Source of the DNA: Chitinophagaceae bacterium
GTDB lineage: Bacteria > Bacteroidota > Bacteroidia > Chitinophagales > Chitinophagaceae
Length of the DNA: 64,000 nucleotides
Assembly: GCA_023957155.1 (NCBI GenBank)
Contig: JAMLHK010000001.1
Coordinates: forward strand, 248,001 to 312,000
Direction: 5' to 3'
Of the stretch, positions 8,218 through 16,425 are shown piece after piece. Each line of letters begins with the position of its first letter. The stretch's first letter is position 1. A program made the position numbers and the translations under genes. The notes beneath the pieces were generated by a model. It was not told where the DNA came from, did no database searches, and saw nothing but the letters and a program-made list of their open reading frames with translations.

Positions 8218-8874
8218 ATGAAGCCCCTGATCATCTACTGTTACGATGCGTATTGCGGATGGTGCTACGGGTTTAGCCCGGTAATACAACAAACAGAGGT
8301 GAAATATCGCCACATCTTAGATTTTGAGGTATTATCAGGCGGCATGATCCTGCCGGAAAAGCCGCGCCATATCAGCGTAATTGCAAATCACATCAAAATA
8401 TCATATCCCACCATTGAGGAACATACCGGTATCGTATTCGGAAAAGATTATGTATGGCATATCAATAATCCCGCAGACAGCGACTGGTACCCCAATTCTG
8501 AAAAACCGGCCATCGCTTTATGTATTATTAAAGACGAACATCCCCGGCTGGCTGTTTCTTTTGCATCTGCTCTTCAGCATGCTTTACACTTTGAGGGAAG
8601 AGATTTGTGCGATGACGAAGCCTACCGCCACCTGCTTGATCAATATGCCCTGTCCCCTGAGTCCTTTTACCCGAAGCTGCATAGTGAAGAATACCGGGAA
8701 AAAGCATACTATGATTTTGCTTTATGCAAACAACTTAAAGTAACCGGGTTCCCGGCCGTATTATTGCAAATTGCAGATAGTAAATTCTATGCTTTGTCTT
8801 ACGGTTACACAGATTATGAAACCTTAACGCAAAGAATCGGAAAGGTGCTGGAAGAAAGCGGGATGGGGATGTAA
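8218..8874 (+). CDS. DsbA-family thiol oxidoreductase, cytosolic
   Basis: This 218-aa thioredoxin-fold protein has the active site C13-G-W-C16 right after the first strand, a long helical insertion, and the cis-proline segment TGFPAVLLQ. There is no signal peptide, so it is a cytoplasmic DsbA/FrnE-like enzyme rather than the periplasmic disulfide oxidase. Substrates in this group are varied and include 2-hydroxychromene-2-carboxylate isomerase-like and FrnE stress proteins. TACCTTAG near 8196, one mismatch from TAnnTTTG, could serve as promoter. The gene stands alone. Confidence 0.85.
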   Translation: MKPLIIYCYDAYCGWCYGFSPVIQQTEVKYRHILDFEVLSGGMILPEKPRHISVIANHIKISYPTIEEHTGIVFGKDYVWHINNPADSDWYPNSEKPAIALCIIKDEHPRLAVSFASALQHALHFEGRDLCDDEAYRHLLDQYALSPESFYPKLHSEEYREKAYYDFALCKQLKVTGFPAVLLQIADSKFYALSYGYTDYETLTQRIGKVLEESGMGM

Positions 8875-8919
8875 TTCCCCTGAAAGGGAAGAAAGCCCGA
8901 AGCAGATAAACGGCAGCCC

Positions 8920-8960
8920 GGTGCCTGTATCGCTATGCCGCAGTACGCTTTACAGGCACC
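8920..8960. repeat. Inverted repeat between dsbA-like gene and lipoprotein gene
   Basis: GGTGCCTGTA (8920-8929) and TACAGGCACC (8951-8960) form a perfect 10-bp stem around a 21-nt loop. No T-run follows, so it is not a typical intrinsic terminator. It could still stop transcription or fold in the leader of the next gene. Confidence 0.45.
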
Positions 8961-9063
8961 AGGAAGCCACAAAAATCTGCAGGAGAAAATGCAACGATTT
9001 GATCCATCTCTTTGTCAGTATCCATTATTCGTCATAATAAACACGGATAGTAACGATACGCTT

Positions 9064-9876
9064 ATGAAGCATCAATTATATTTCCTGGCGATTATACTGA
9101 GCCTTGCCGGCTGTGCTAAAGACAAGATAGTCCCGCAGCATGCATCCAGCCCGAAACTGATGTCGGTAAAAGCGCAGACCGATGGCAAAGAAATGATCCA
9201 GGAAGAATACCGCTATGATGAAAACGGGAACATCAAAACCCGTACTACCTATAAAGATTATGCCGCCGGACTGATCAGCACCAAAACAACATACACATAC
9301 GATGAGGGCAGGCTGGTTCAAAAGGACGGACAGACTGATATTTCCGGCAGCACGGCTGCCACCCAATACGTCTACAGCCGTTCTACATTTGAATACAGCG
9401 GCGACCGGATCATTCAGCAAAATCACTACCTGAATACAGACAACCATTATGAGCTCAGGTCCTTTACCGTCTATACCTACGATCATAAGGACCATCCCGT
9501 TAAACAAACGCAGTATTCACCGGACGGTGCTTTGGTAAGGTATACTTTACTCACTTTTGAAGACGATAATGTTGTGGCAAGTGAAGAATACGTTCAAAAA
9601 ACCGGTCATTCCGAAGCCATGCTCAGCCTGAAGCGGCATTACCGGCATGATAGCAAAAAAAATCCGTACAGGCAGGTTTATCACAGCATAGAAAATATCC
9701 CGTTTTCTATAAACCACAACAATATCACTGCTGTTATAACTATAAACTATAACCGCCCCTCTGACGCCGCTCCGGATACAACCGTTACCGCTCACACCAA
9801 CTATGCTTATAACAACCCGGGTTACCCCACCCTTATGAACGAAAACGGCAATGAATTTGTGCTGCAATATCAATAG
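9064..9876 (+). CDS. Lipoprotein with YD-repeat-like strands
   Basis: The start at 9064 gives a 270-aa protein with a clear lipoprotein signal (MKHQLYFLAIILSLAGC, Cys 17). The upstream 43 residues of the same frame lack such features and are probably untranslated. The mature part has irregular repeats of the type YDENGNIKTRTTY, YDEGRLVQKD and YDHKDHPVKQTQY, which resemble Rhs/YD beta-hairpin repeats. It probably forms an extended beta-structure at the outer membrane. No toxin or catalytic domain follows and function is unknown. Confidence 0.75.
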   Translation: MKHQLYFLAIILSLAGCAKDKIVPQHASSPKLMSVKAQTDGKEMIQEEYRYDENGNIKTRTTYKDYAAGLISTKTTYTYDEGRLVQKDGQTDISGSTAATQYVYSRSTFEYSGDRIIQQNHYLNTDNHYELRSFTVYTYDHKDHPVKQTQYSPDGALVRYTLLTFEDDNVVASEEYVQKTGHSEAMLSLKRHYRHDSKKNPYRQVYHSIENIPFSINHNNITAVITINYNRPSDAAPDTTVTAHTNYAYNNPGYPTLMNENGNEFVLQYQ

Positions 9877-10052
9877 CATCTAAAACCCTGTTACCACTTT
9901 TTACCATGCGCATCGTACCAACAATCACAATTTTCATATAGGTTTGCCGCTCCAAAGCAACTCCGGCAATATAAAGCATGAGCATATCAATACCTGCCTG
10001 CCCCGGAAATATACTGGAACTGTTAGTATAATAAAAGTAAAGACAAGCGAGA

Positions 10053-10982
10053 ATGGAAGAACGCAGCGTATCACAAATTTCTACTGCAAAAGTAATTGCT
10101 GCTTTTGCGGTTATCTATATCGTATGGGGATCTACCTATTTTTTTATCCAGATGGCCATCCGCGACATGCCGGTAACCGTGATGGGAACTTTTCGCTTTT
10201 TTACCGCCGGGCTGCTTATGGCAGGCTGGTGTTTTATAAACGGTGAAAAACTGTTTGTATGGCGCGATATCCTGTCTGCTTTTTTTATAGGATTTCTTTT
10301 ACTTTTTATTGGCAATGGCGCTGTAGCATGGTCGGAACAATTTTTACCAAGCTCTGTAGTAGCGGTATTCCTGGCTTCTACGCCGATCTGGTTCGTACTG
10401 CTCGACTACAGCAAGTGGAGCGCAAACTTCAGCAGTCCCGGTATTATCGCCGGTTTGATCACGGGCTTTGTGGGTATCATTTTCCTGTTCCGGGAAAACA
10501 TGAGCGATGCCCTGTCCGGCGCCGGCAATACGTGGGAAACCATTTCTATCGGTGTGCTGGTTATCGGCTCTGTATCATGGGTAGCCGGATCGTTGCTGTC
10601 TAAATATAAAACCACCGCTTTCAGCGGAGCGCTTAATTCGGGCTGGCAAATGCTGGGTGCAGGTTTGGCATACGCCCTTACCGGGTGGATACGAGGCGAC
10701 TGGCATAGCTTTAGCTGGCACGAGGTTTCCGCTTCCGCATGGCTGGCTGTACTGTATCTTATCACGATAGGCTCTCTACTCGGGTACAGCGCTTATGTAT
10801 GGCTGTTGAAAGTCCGGCCGGCTACGCAGGTAAGCACACATGCATACGTAAATCCTGTTGTGGCGGTATTACTGGGTGTATTTTGGGGAGCTGAAAAAAT
10901 ATCGGCTTTACAAATTGCCGGGCTTGGCGTTATATTAGCAGGTGTATTATTAGTAAACTTAGCCAAATACCGCAAACGGTAA
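10053..10982 (+). CDS. EamA/DMT-superfamily exporter
   Basis: This 309-aa protein has ten predicted membrane helices in two EamA repeats (about residues 12-145 and 165-305). The first repeat shows the family pattern AVIYIVWGSTYFFIQMAI and the second a helix ending SLLGYSAYVWLLK. It resembles YedA-type drug/metabolite transporters, which export small metabolites using the proton gradient. The substrate cannot be read from the sequence. It is transcribed alone and convergent with the bat genes. Confidence 0.9.
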   Translation: MEERSVSQISTAKVIAAFAVIYIVWGSTYFFIQMAIRDMPVTVMGTFRFFTAGLLMAGWCFINGEKLFVWRDILSAFFIGFLLLFIGNGAVAWSEQFLPSSVVAVFLASTPIWFVLLDYSKWSANFSSPGIIAGLITGFVGIIFLFRENMSDALSGAGNTWETISIGVLVIGSVSWVAGSLLSKYKTTAFSGALNSGWQMLGAGLAYALTGWIRGDWHSFSWHEVSASAWLAVLYLITIGSLLGYSAYVWLLKVRPATQVSTHAYVNPVVAVLLGVFWGAEKISALQIAGLGVILAGVLLVNLAKYRKR

Positions 10983-11058
10983 TAAATATTATGGTATTAC
11001 CAGCTCCGTTATATTTAATGCACCGGTAAAACATCCCGGGATTTTGAAACACGGGAGC

Positions 11059-11079
11059 TCAGGATACGATCTATCCTGA
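11059..11079. terminator. Inverted repeat between convergent genes
   Basis: TCAGGATA-CGATC-TATCCTGA is a perfect 8-bp hairpin between the 3' ends of the exporter gene and batC. There is no T-run, so termination is only likely from its position. Confidence 0.35.
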
Positions 11080-11108
11080 TCCGGGTTTCGCCGGAAGATA
11101 ACGGGCTC

Positions 11109-11723
11109 CTACCAGTCTTTTTCGGGCTGACCGGAAGCAGGCGCTTTCTTCATTTTCCTGTCATGCAACTTTTTCTCCTGCTCTTCTAAAGCTTTCAGCA
11201 GCTGTTCTACCTGTTGTTTATTTAGTACTTTACCGGGCTGTTGCCGGGGATGATCTTCCTGGTGTTCCTTTTTTTGATTTTGATCCTCTTTTCGTTGCTG
11301 CTGTTGCTGCTCGTTTAATGCCCGCTGCAGGTTTTCACGGGCTAAGGTATCGGAAGGATTAAGCCGCAAAGCCTGTTTATATGCTGCAATACTTTCTTCC
11401 AGGGACTTTTGCCATGTTAACGCTACCCCCTGATTGTAAAGCAGCCGGGATTTCCACTTGCTGTCATCGGCCAGCTCAGCGGCTTCTCTAAAAACACCGG
11501 CAGCTTCTTCGTACTCCTTGTTTTTAAAAAGTGCATTGCCGAGATTAAAAAAGGCAGCACGATTACGGGGCTCCGCCTGAAGCGCTTTCCGGTATGCAGT
11601 TACCGCCTTATCATATTGCTGCTGACGATAGGCTTCATTACCCTTCCCGATTAACTGGTTTACATTTTGTGAAAAAACCGGGATACCCAGTACCAGCATG
11701 ATATAGATGAGAACCGGCCGCAT
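11109..11723 (-). CDS. batC: BatC-like TPR protein
   Basis: This 204-aa protein starts at MRPVLIYIM (11723), 4 bp after the batB stop; a longer reading would lie inside batB. It has an N-terminal signal segment, three or four tetratricopeptide repeats (about residues 20-130: GNEAYRQQQYDKAVTAY, LGNALFKNKEYEEA, ALRLNPSDTLARENLQRAL) and a Gln/Glu/Lys-rich low-complexity tail. In Bacteroides the Bat (aerotolerance) proteins form a membrane complex at the periplasmic face; TPR members are thought to organise it. Only batB and batC are present here, without batA, batD, batE or moxR nearby. Confidence 0.82.
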   Translation of the reverse strand: MRPVLIYIMLVLGIPVFSQNVNQLIGKGNEAYRQQQYDKAVTAYRKALQAEPRNRAAFFNLGNALFKNKEYEEAAGVFREAAELADDSKWKSRLLYNQGVALTWQKSLEESIAAYKQALRLNPSDTLARENLQRALNEQQQQQRKEDQNQKKEHQEDHPRQQPGKVLNKQQVEQLLKALEEQEKKLHDRKMKKAPASGQPEKDW

Positions 11724-11727
11724 ATCG

Positions 11728-12720
11728 TCAACTTTTGGTTTTTTCGCTGATAAACAATTCACCCGCCAACCCGGCAAATGCCAATACCAGGAACCATTGA
11801 AAAAAACTGCGGTAACGCAGCAGCCGGTTATCCTGGATGGTTTTCTGGTCCATACCTGCAAGCGCTGCCGTTATGTTACTAACCACTCCTTCAACATCAT
11901 TCAACGGCTGGTATATACCGTTTGCTGCACGTGCAATACCGGTCAGCTCCTGCTCATTAAGTCGCGAAACAATAACATTACCATGCAAATCACGCATATT
12001 CTCCCCCGTAACAGGGCTCAATACCGGGGCACCCTGAACAGACCCTACACCGATGGCATGAATTACCACCCCGTTTTCAGCCAGCTCCTTTGCTGTTTTC
12101 AGCGCCTGTTCATCATGATCTTCTCCATCGGTTATTAACACCACGGTCTTATATTTTTTATCCCTTGCCTCAAACCCGCTGTTACATACTTTTAATGCAT
12201 CGGCTATTACCGTACCCTGCGCAGGTACGGCATCCGGCCCGGCATTGCTAACATACATTCCCGCAGCGGTATGATCGGATGTAAGCGGCATTTGCATATA
12301 TGCTCTTCCTGCAAAAAGCACCAGTCCTATCCTGTTGTTTTCCAGCTTATTCATCAGCCTGATGATAAACTGTTTTGACCTTTCTATCCGGCTGGGCTTA
12401 CTATCGGTGGCGAGCATGCTTCTGCTTACGTCTAAGGCAATCATTACATCGGTTCCCTGCCGGATTATCCTGTCGCCCCGGGCAGCAGATTGCAGGTTGG
12501 CCGCAGCTATTATGAGGCAGCTTAAAGACAGCAAAACAATTACAAACCGCAGGGTATATTTCCGGGGAGAGAAGCCACGGATCAACTGCTTCACCAGGAC
12601 TTCATCCCCTATCTTTTTTACCGTATTTTTTTTCCAGTGCAGCACCCTCCTGAACAGAAGTACGAATAACGGGATCAACAACAGCAAAAGCAAATATTCG
12701 GTATGTTCAAAACGAACCAA
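11728..12720 (-). CDS. batB: BatB-like VWA-domain membrane protein
   Basis: This 330-aa protein has two N-terminal membrane helices (about 9-25 and 57-75), a von Willebrand factor A domain (about 85-290) and one C-terminal helix (about 305-322). The MIDAS metal site is intact: DVSRS, a later Thr, and ITDGEDHD. Such a protein sits in the inner membrane with the VWA domain in the periplasm and is the core of the Bat complex linked to aerotolerance or stress in Bacteroides and Leptospira. It is translationally tight with batC and lies 62 bp behind the class D beta-lactamase gene on the same strand. Confidence 0.87.
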   Translation of the reverse strand: MVRFEHTEYLLLLLLIPLFVLLFRRVLHWKKNTVKKIGDEVLVKQLIRGFSPRKYTLRFVIVLLSLSCLIIAAANLQSAARGDRIIRQGTDVMIALDVSRSMLATDSKPSRIERSKQFIIRLMNKLENNRIGLVLFAGRAYMQMPLTSDHTAAGMYVSNAGPDAVPAQGTVIADALKVCNSGFEARDKKYKTVVLITDGEDHDEQALKTAKELAENGVVIHAIGVGSVQGAPVLSPVTGENMRDLHGNVIVSRLNEQELTGIARAANGIYQPLNDVEGVVSNITAALAGMDQKTIQDNRLLRYRSFFQWFLVLAFAGLAGELFISEKTKS

Positions 12721-12782
12721 AGGAAAAAGATTTGTATAAAAAATAGCACCCTCCTGTTTTTGTACCGGGCGTTAACCCGCTG

Positions 12783-13604
12783 TTACATTTTACCTTCAAA
12801 GAAACCTTCCTGCTTGAGGATATCATTAAGGATTTTCAACCGTATAGAAGCAATGTCAGCCTTCGGATCTGCCGCGTCAATATTCAGCACAAAAAAATAA
12901 GGATGTTTGTTTTCTTCTATCCACCCTACTACCCATCCTATTGCATGATTTCGGGCATCATACCCCCATCCGGTTTTATAGCTTATGGAATAATTGCTGT
13001 TTTCTTCCTGCAACATCATATCCTTTACGGATTGCTGTACCCCTTTTCTAAAAGGCAGCTGGTTAAAATAAAGCTTCTTTACCAATCCCAGCTCTTCATC
13101 GGGAGAGATCTGTAAAGAATTATCGAGCCAGAAAGAATCAATTGCCGGGCCCAGCTTCATATTACCATATTTCAGGCTGTCTATCCATTTCTGCATCGTA
13201 TCCCTGCCGATGCTCCTGGCAATTTGCTGAAAATGAGGTACTGCAGAATAGCGGAACGCCCGTGCCAGGCTCAGATCCTGGTTCCACTTGCTTTCGTCCC
13301 GTTGTATGCCATCCCATTTAATAATGCTGCTATCTGTGGTAGCAACACCGGTCTGTAGCGCAATCAGCGCATTTACAATTTTAAAAGTAGAGGCAGGAAG
13401 CACCCGCGTTGTATCACGCTTAAGATTATAAATCACAAATTCGCCCCTGCCATTATCGAATAAGGCAAAACTGCCATCCACATTATGCTCATCAAAATAT
13501 TTCTTTAATGAGTTATCCTGCTTCACATTATCCATAGAACAGGAGGAGAAAGAAAAAGCAGCAGCTATTAAAACACAAAATGACCCGTATTGTATTCCCA
13601 TCAC
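12783..13604 (-). CDS. Class D (OXA-type) beta-lactamase, lipoprotein
   Basis: This 273-aa protein keeps every class D landmark: S72-T-F-K75 (acylation Ser and carbamylated Lys), S120-A-V122, Y146-G-N148, the tryptophan segment FWLDNSLQIS (158 on) and K210-T-G212. Class D enzymes hydrolyse penicillins and sometimes carbapenems in the periplasm. The signal ends in a lipobox (SFSSC, Cys 22), so it is likely membrane-anchored. No mobile element or sensor gene lies near it, which suggests an intrinsic chromosomal gene. It precedes batB by 62 bp and may be co-transcribed. Spectrum cannot be predicted; M2 is an alternative start. Confidence 0.93.
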   Translation of the reverse strand: MMGIQYGSFCVLIAAAFSFSSCSMDNVKQDNSLKKYFDEHNVDGSFALFDNGRGEFVIYNLKRDTTRVLPASTFKIVNALIALQTGVATTDSSIIKWDGIQRDESKWNQDLSLARAFRYSAVPHFQQIARSIGRDTMQKWIDSLKYGNMKLGPAIDSFWLDNSLQISPDEELGLVKKLYFNQLPFRKGVQQSVKDMMLQEENSNYSISYKTGWGYDARNHAIGWVVGWIEENKHPYFFVLNIDAADPKADIASIRLKILNDILKQEGFFEGKM

Positions 13605-13657
13605 TATAATTATAAATTTAAATGGTATAACGACTAAAATATATCAAAATCCTTACT

Positions 13658-13807
13658 TCAGCACACCCAATGCTTTAACTCATCGGAAATAATGGCATCC
13701 TGTTCGTTGAACAACAGCTCAGATACCCTGCCATTGGCATCAAAAGCCGCAGCATATAAAATGGTGTCCTCCGTTCCCAAAATGGTGCTGTTATTTAAGC
13801 TGCAAAC
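13658..13807 (-). pseudogene. C-terminal remnant of a decayed gene
   Basis: On the minus strand a frame without a usable start codon reads LNNSTILGTEDTILYAAAFD and continues to a stop after ...SDELKHWVC. Its composition looks like real protein. It is open only back to a TAG at 13808-13810. Further upstream in the same frame the text still looks coding (VTSPDILKST) before another stop near 13860. I read this as the end of a gene that has been lost. The family is not recognised, and a very short gene with an unusual start is the alternative. Confidence 0.35.
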
Positions 13808-13891
13808 CTACGTGCTTTTTAAAATATCGGGAGATGTAACCTTTTCGCTTCACGATCGTTCTACTTATACTTTAACAATAATTAACATCTG

Positions 13892-13899
13892 TAGCTTTG
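13892..13899 (+). promoter_or_regulatory. -7 promoter element for the small peptide gene
   Basis: TAGCTTTG matches TAnnTTTG. The predicted start near 13905 gives a leader of about 36 nt to the ATG at 13941. Confidence 0.5.
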
Positions 13900-13940
13900 A
13901 ATAATACATTATTTGAAATTATTTTCGTAACACATTAAAG

Positions 13941-14153
13941 ATGAAAAAGAAGCACAATAAAATCCTTTTTATACTTATCGGGCTGGCAGGTCTTGTCTTA
14001 CTATTCAACTATACCACCCAAACCTGTAAGAAAACCATGAATGAAATAGTTTGTTCACCGCGAGGAGAAAACACAGATAAAGAAAAAATATTTCTTCCGG
14101 ATATTCCTTTTCTGGAATCCTTAACAAGACATTTCTTAACTTTGTTACACTAA
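13941..14153 (+). CDS. Small exported or membrane peptide, unknown function
   Basis: This 70-aa protein has a basic N-terminus (MKKKHNK) and one hydrophobic helix (ILFILIGLAGLVLLF, about 8-22), then a short soluble part with two Cys (TCKKTMNEIVC). It has its own promoter-like element and a strong terminator 35 bp after the stop, which supports a real, separately transcribed gene. The helix could be an uncleaved anchor or a signal peptide. I recognise no family. Confidence 0.55.
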   Translation: MKKKHNKILFILIGLAGLVLLFNYTTQTCKKTMNEIVCSPRGENTDKEKIFLPDIPFLESLTRHFLTLLH

Positions 14154-14187
14154 ATAGATAAAGGGTATAGAGAAAATCTACACAAGA

Positions 14188-14219
14188 TGCCCGGCGTTTT
14201 CCAATGCCGGGTCTTTTTT
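14188..14219 (+). terminator. Rho-independent terminator
   Basis: CCCGGC (14190-14195) pairs with GCCGGG (14206-14211) around a 10-nt loop, followed directly by TCTTTTTTT. It ends the transcript of the small peptide gene. Confidence 0.85.
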
Positions 14220-14283
14220 TGTCCGGTGCTGTACTACATTAATCTCATCCCGTCAACACAACGATAAAATGAATGTATAATCA

Positions 14284-16242
14284 TCATTCTTTTGCTTCAC
14301 TTGTATTGATCAATTGATTCCTGATCAGCCGGTTGTTATATTGCTGAATGAAAGCCTTTACGTTCCGCTCCATACTTTTAACAATAGCAGGTTCAGCATC
14401 AAGCAGGTTGTGCTCAAAAAGCCGGTCATTTTTATAATCAAACAATGCTTTACTCCCTGTTCCGTCAAAAAAGAGAAGATAATTATTTTCTATCCAGTGA
14501 TAGCCGCTGTTGTAAAAGAAAGAAAAATTAAGGCTCTGATGGTCAAATATATTTTTGCCGTAAGCAAAAAAAGGATTTTTGTAATCCAGATAAGACAACA
14601 CGGAAGGCATGATATCCATTTGTTGAATTATGCGGGAAGAATCTATACCGCGCAACGTAGTATCTCCCGGGTGATACAATAATATGGGAATAGCAATATC
14701 TCCCCATGTATTCTGGTATACAGGATCATGGGCTACGGTAGAATGATCAGCAGAAATAATAAAAAGGGTATGCTTAAACCAGTCCGTCTGACTTGCTTTT
14801 TCAAAAAATTTGCGGAGCGCCATATCTGTATACCCGATACATTCCATTACCGGGAGCGGTCCCTTTTTAAACTGCCCCGTATACTGCGGTGGCACTTTAA
14901 ACGGATGATGGGAAGAAACAGAAAATAGCGTACTGAAAAACGGCTGCTTAAATGTACCGAGCGTATTGGCAAAGTACTGGAAAAAAGGTTCATCCCAAAT
15001 ACCCCACATGCCGTCAAAGTCTTCATCATTATTGTACTCGTCTTTCCCATAATAATGCTGAATACCCATAAGATTAACCAAAGCACTAAAGCCCATTGAA
15101 CCATTAGGCGCACCGTGAAAAAAAGAAGTATGATAACCTTCTCTGCCCAATATATGAGGAAGGCTATGTATACTGTCTGAGGCATAGGGAGTAAGCACAA
15201 ATGGATCCATGCCTGCCGGAATACCCGCAAGCACAGCAGGTAAGGCATCAATAGACTTCCTGCCATTGGCAAAAGAATTCCAGAATACCCGGCTCACTGT
15301 CATTAAAGAATCAAGAAAAGGGGTATACCCTGTATAACTGCCCTGGCCAAGATCTTTATTATAACCACCAACCATTTCCTTACTAAAGCTTTCCAGCAGA
15401 ATGATCACGACATTATCTTTCCGTGCAGCAGAATCATTACCTGCGTATCCCTGGTGCAACGGGGAATAAATATGCTCTACTTCTTCGTCCGTATAATAAT
15501 GTATTTCTTTCAACCGGTTTACATTCCAGGTCCTTACCAGGCAAAAAGGAGTATTGAGCACTAAGTACATTTCATTGGGACGGACAACATATTCCCCCGC
15601 ATTGCTTATGGTAATGGGGCGTGTGCTGTGCTTGAAGCCTCCCCTGATACCTCCTACTGCTAATACAGAAGTAATTACCAGGGCCATAGTAGTGGTTACA
15701 TAAAAGATCCAGGGCTTTCCCTGATTGTGGTTATGATATATTTTCACCTTATTATACAGCCAGACCATTAGGGTAAGAAGCCCGGCAAAAATGAGCACCA
15801 CATACCAGTAGTCGGATATAAACTGCATGAACAATCTGCCCATATTTGTTTCATTGGCAAACTCGCCAAAAACACTGCGGGTGGTTCTTCTCAATGTAAA
15901 GCGGTAATAAATAAAATCAATACAGTTCAGCATCAGGGCAATCCCATTGGTTATAAAAAACACATATTTTACCATCTGCTGGTATCCCGATGACACACGA
16001 AACCGGAAAGGAATAAGCATAAGCACAATGAACAATGCATTGAAGTAGAACATAGCCGCAACGTCAAATACAACACCTCCTTTTATGATATTGCGCCATT
16101 GATCCCAGTCTAAACCGGGAAACATAGAGCGGTTAAGCAGGTAAAAAACCAGGCGGCATAACTGAAACAATACCAGCACAACAACCAGCCGGTATATCAA
16201 TACGATGTAATAATTATTTTTTTTCTCTCTAAAAATTGTCAT
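14284..16242 (-). CDS. LTA synthase/MdoB-like phosphoglycerol transferase family protein
   Basis: This 652-aa protein has five predicted N-terminal membrane helices (about residues 12-210) followed by a large periplasmic sulfatase-fold domain (about 270-610). The metal-binding and catalytic pieces are VIILLESFSKE, the nucleophile region NGRKSIDALPA and ISADHSTVAHDP. Relatives include LtaS, which polymerises glycerol phosphate, and MdoB/OpgB and phosphoethanolamine transferases, which decorate glucans or lipids. Since this cell is Gram-negative, head-group transfer to an envelope glycan or lipid is more likely than lipoteichoic acid synthesis. Substrate is inference. Confidence 0.88.
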   Translation of the reverse strand: MTIFREKKNNYYIVLIYRLVVVLVLFQLCRLVFYLLNRSMFPGLDWDQWRNIIKGGVVFDVAAMFYFNALFIVLMLIPFRFRVSSGYQQMVKYVFFITNGIALMLNCIDFIYYRFTLRRTTRSVFGEFANETNMGRLFMQFISDYWYVVLIFAGLLTLMVWLYNKVKIYHNHNQGKPWIFYVTTTMALVITSVLAVGGIRGGFKHSTRPITISNAGEYVVRPNEMYLVLNTPFCLVRTWNVNRLKEIHYYTDEEVEHIYSPLHQGYAGNDSAARKDNVVIILLESFSKEMVGGYNKDLGQGSYTGYTPFLDSLMTVSRVFWNSFANGRKSIDALPAVLAGIPAGMDPFVLTPYASDSIHSLPHILGREGYHTSFFHGAPNGSMGFSALVNLMGIQHYYGKDEYNNDEDFDGMWGIWDEPFFQYFANTLGTFKQPFFSTLFSVSSHHPFKVPPQYTGQFKKGPLPVMECIGYTDMALRKFFEKASQTDWFKHTLFIISADHSTVAHDPVYQNTWGDIAIPILLYHPGDTTLRGIDSSRIIQQMDIMPSVLSYLDYKNPFFAYGKNIFDHQSLNFSFFYNSGYHWIENNYLLFFDGTGSKALFDYKNDRLFEHNLLDAEPAIVKSMERNVKAFIQQYNNRLIRNQLINTSEAKE

Positions 16243-16425
16243 TGATCATTGTTAGAATAAATACGATCTCTACGGGTTCTCCTTACGTACCGCCAGGCAG
16301 CGGCACCGGGTTTGACCGGTGCAAAGTTGAGTTATATTTTTCTTCTGCGTAAGAATATTACCCGTTTTGTTAAATCATTGCCATACCCGCTTCTTTAGCT
16401 CCCTTCTTTATAATAACTTTAGGAG

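Noticed and set aside
13692-13904. 70-codon plus-strand frame
   Set aside because: Its text is low-quality and it is antisense to the decayed fragment, which reads better.
14284-16242. Lipoteichoic acid synthase in the strict sense
   Set aside because: The other genes indicate a Gram-negative envelope; the family includes other head-group transferases.
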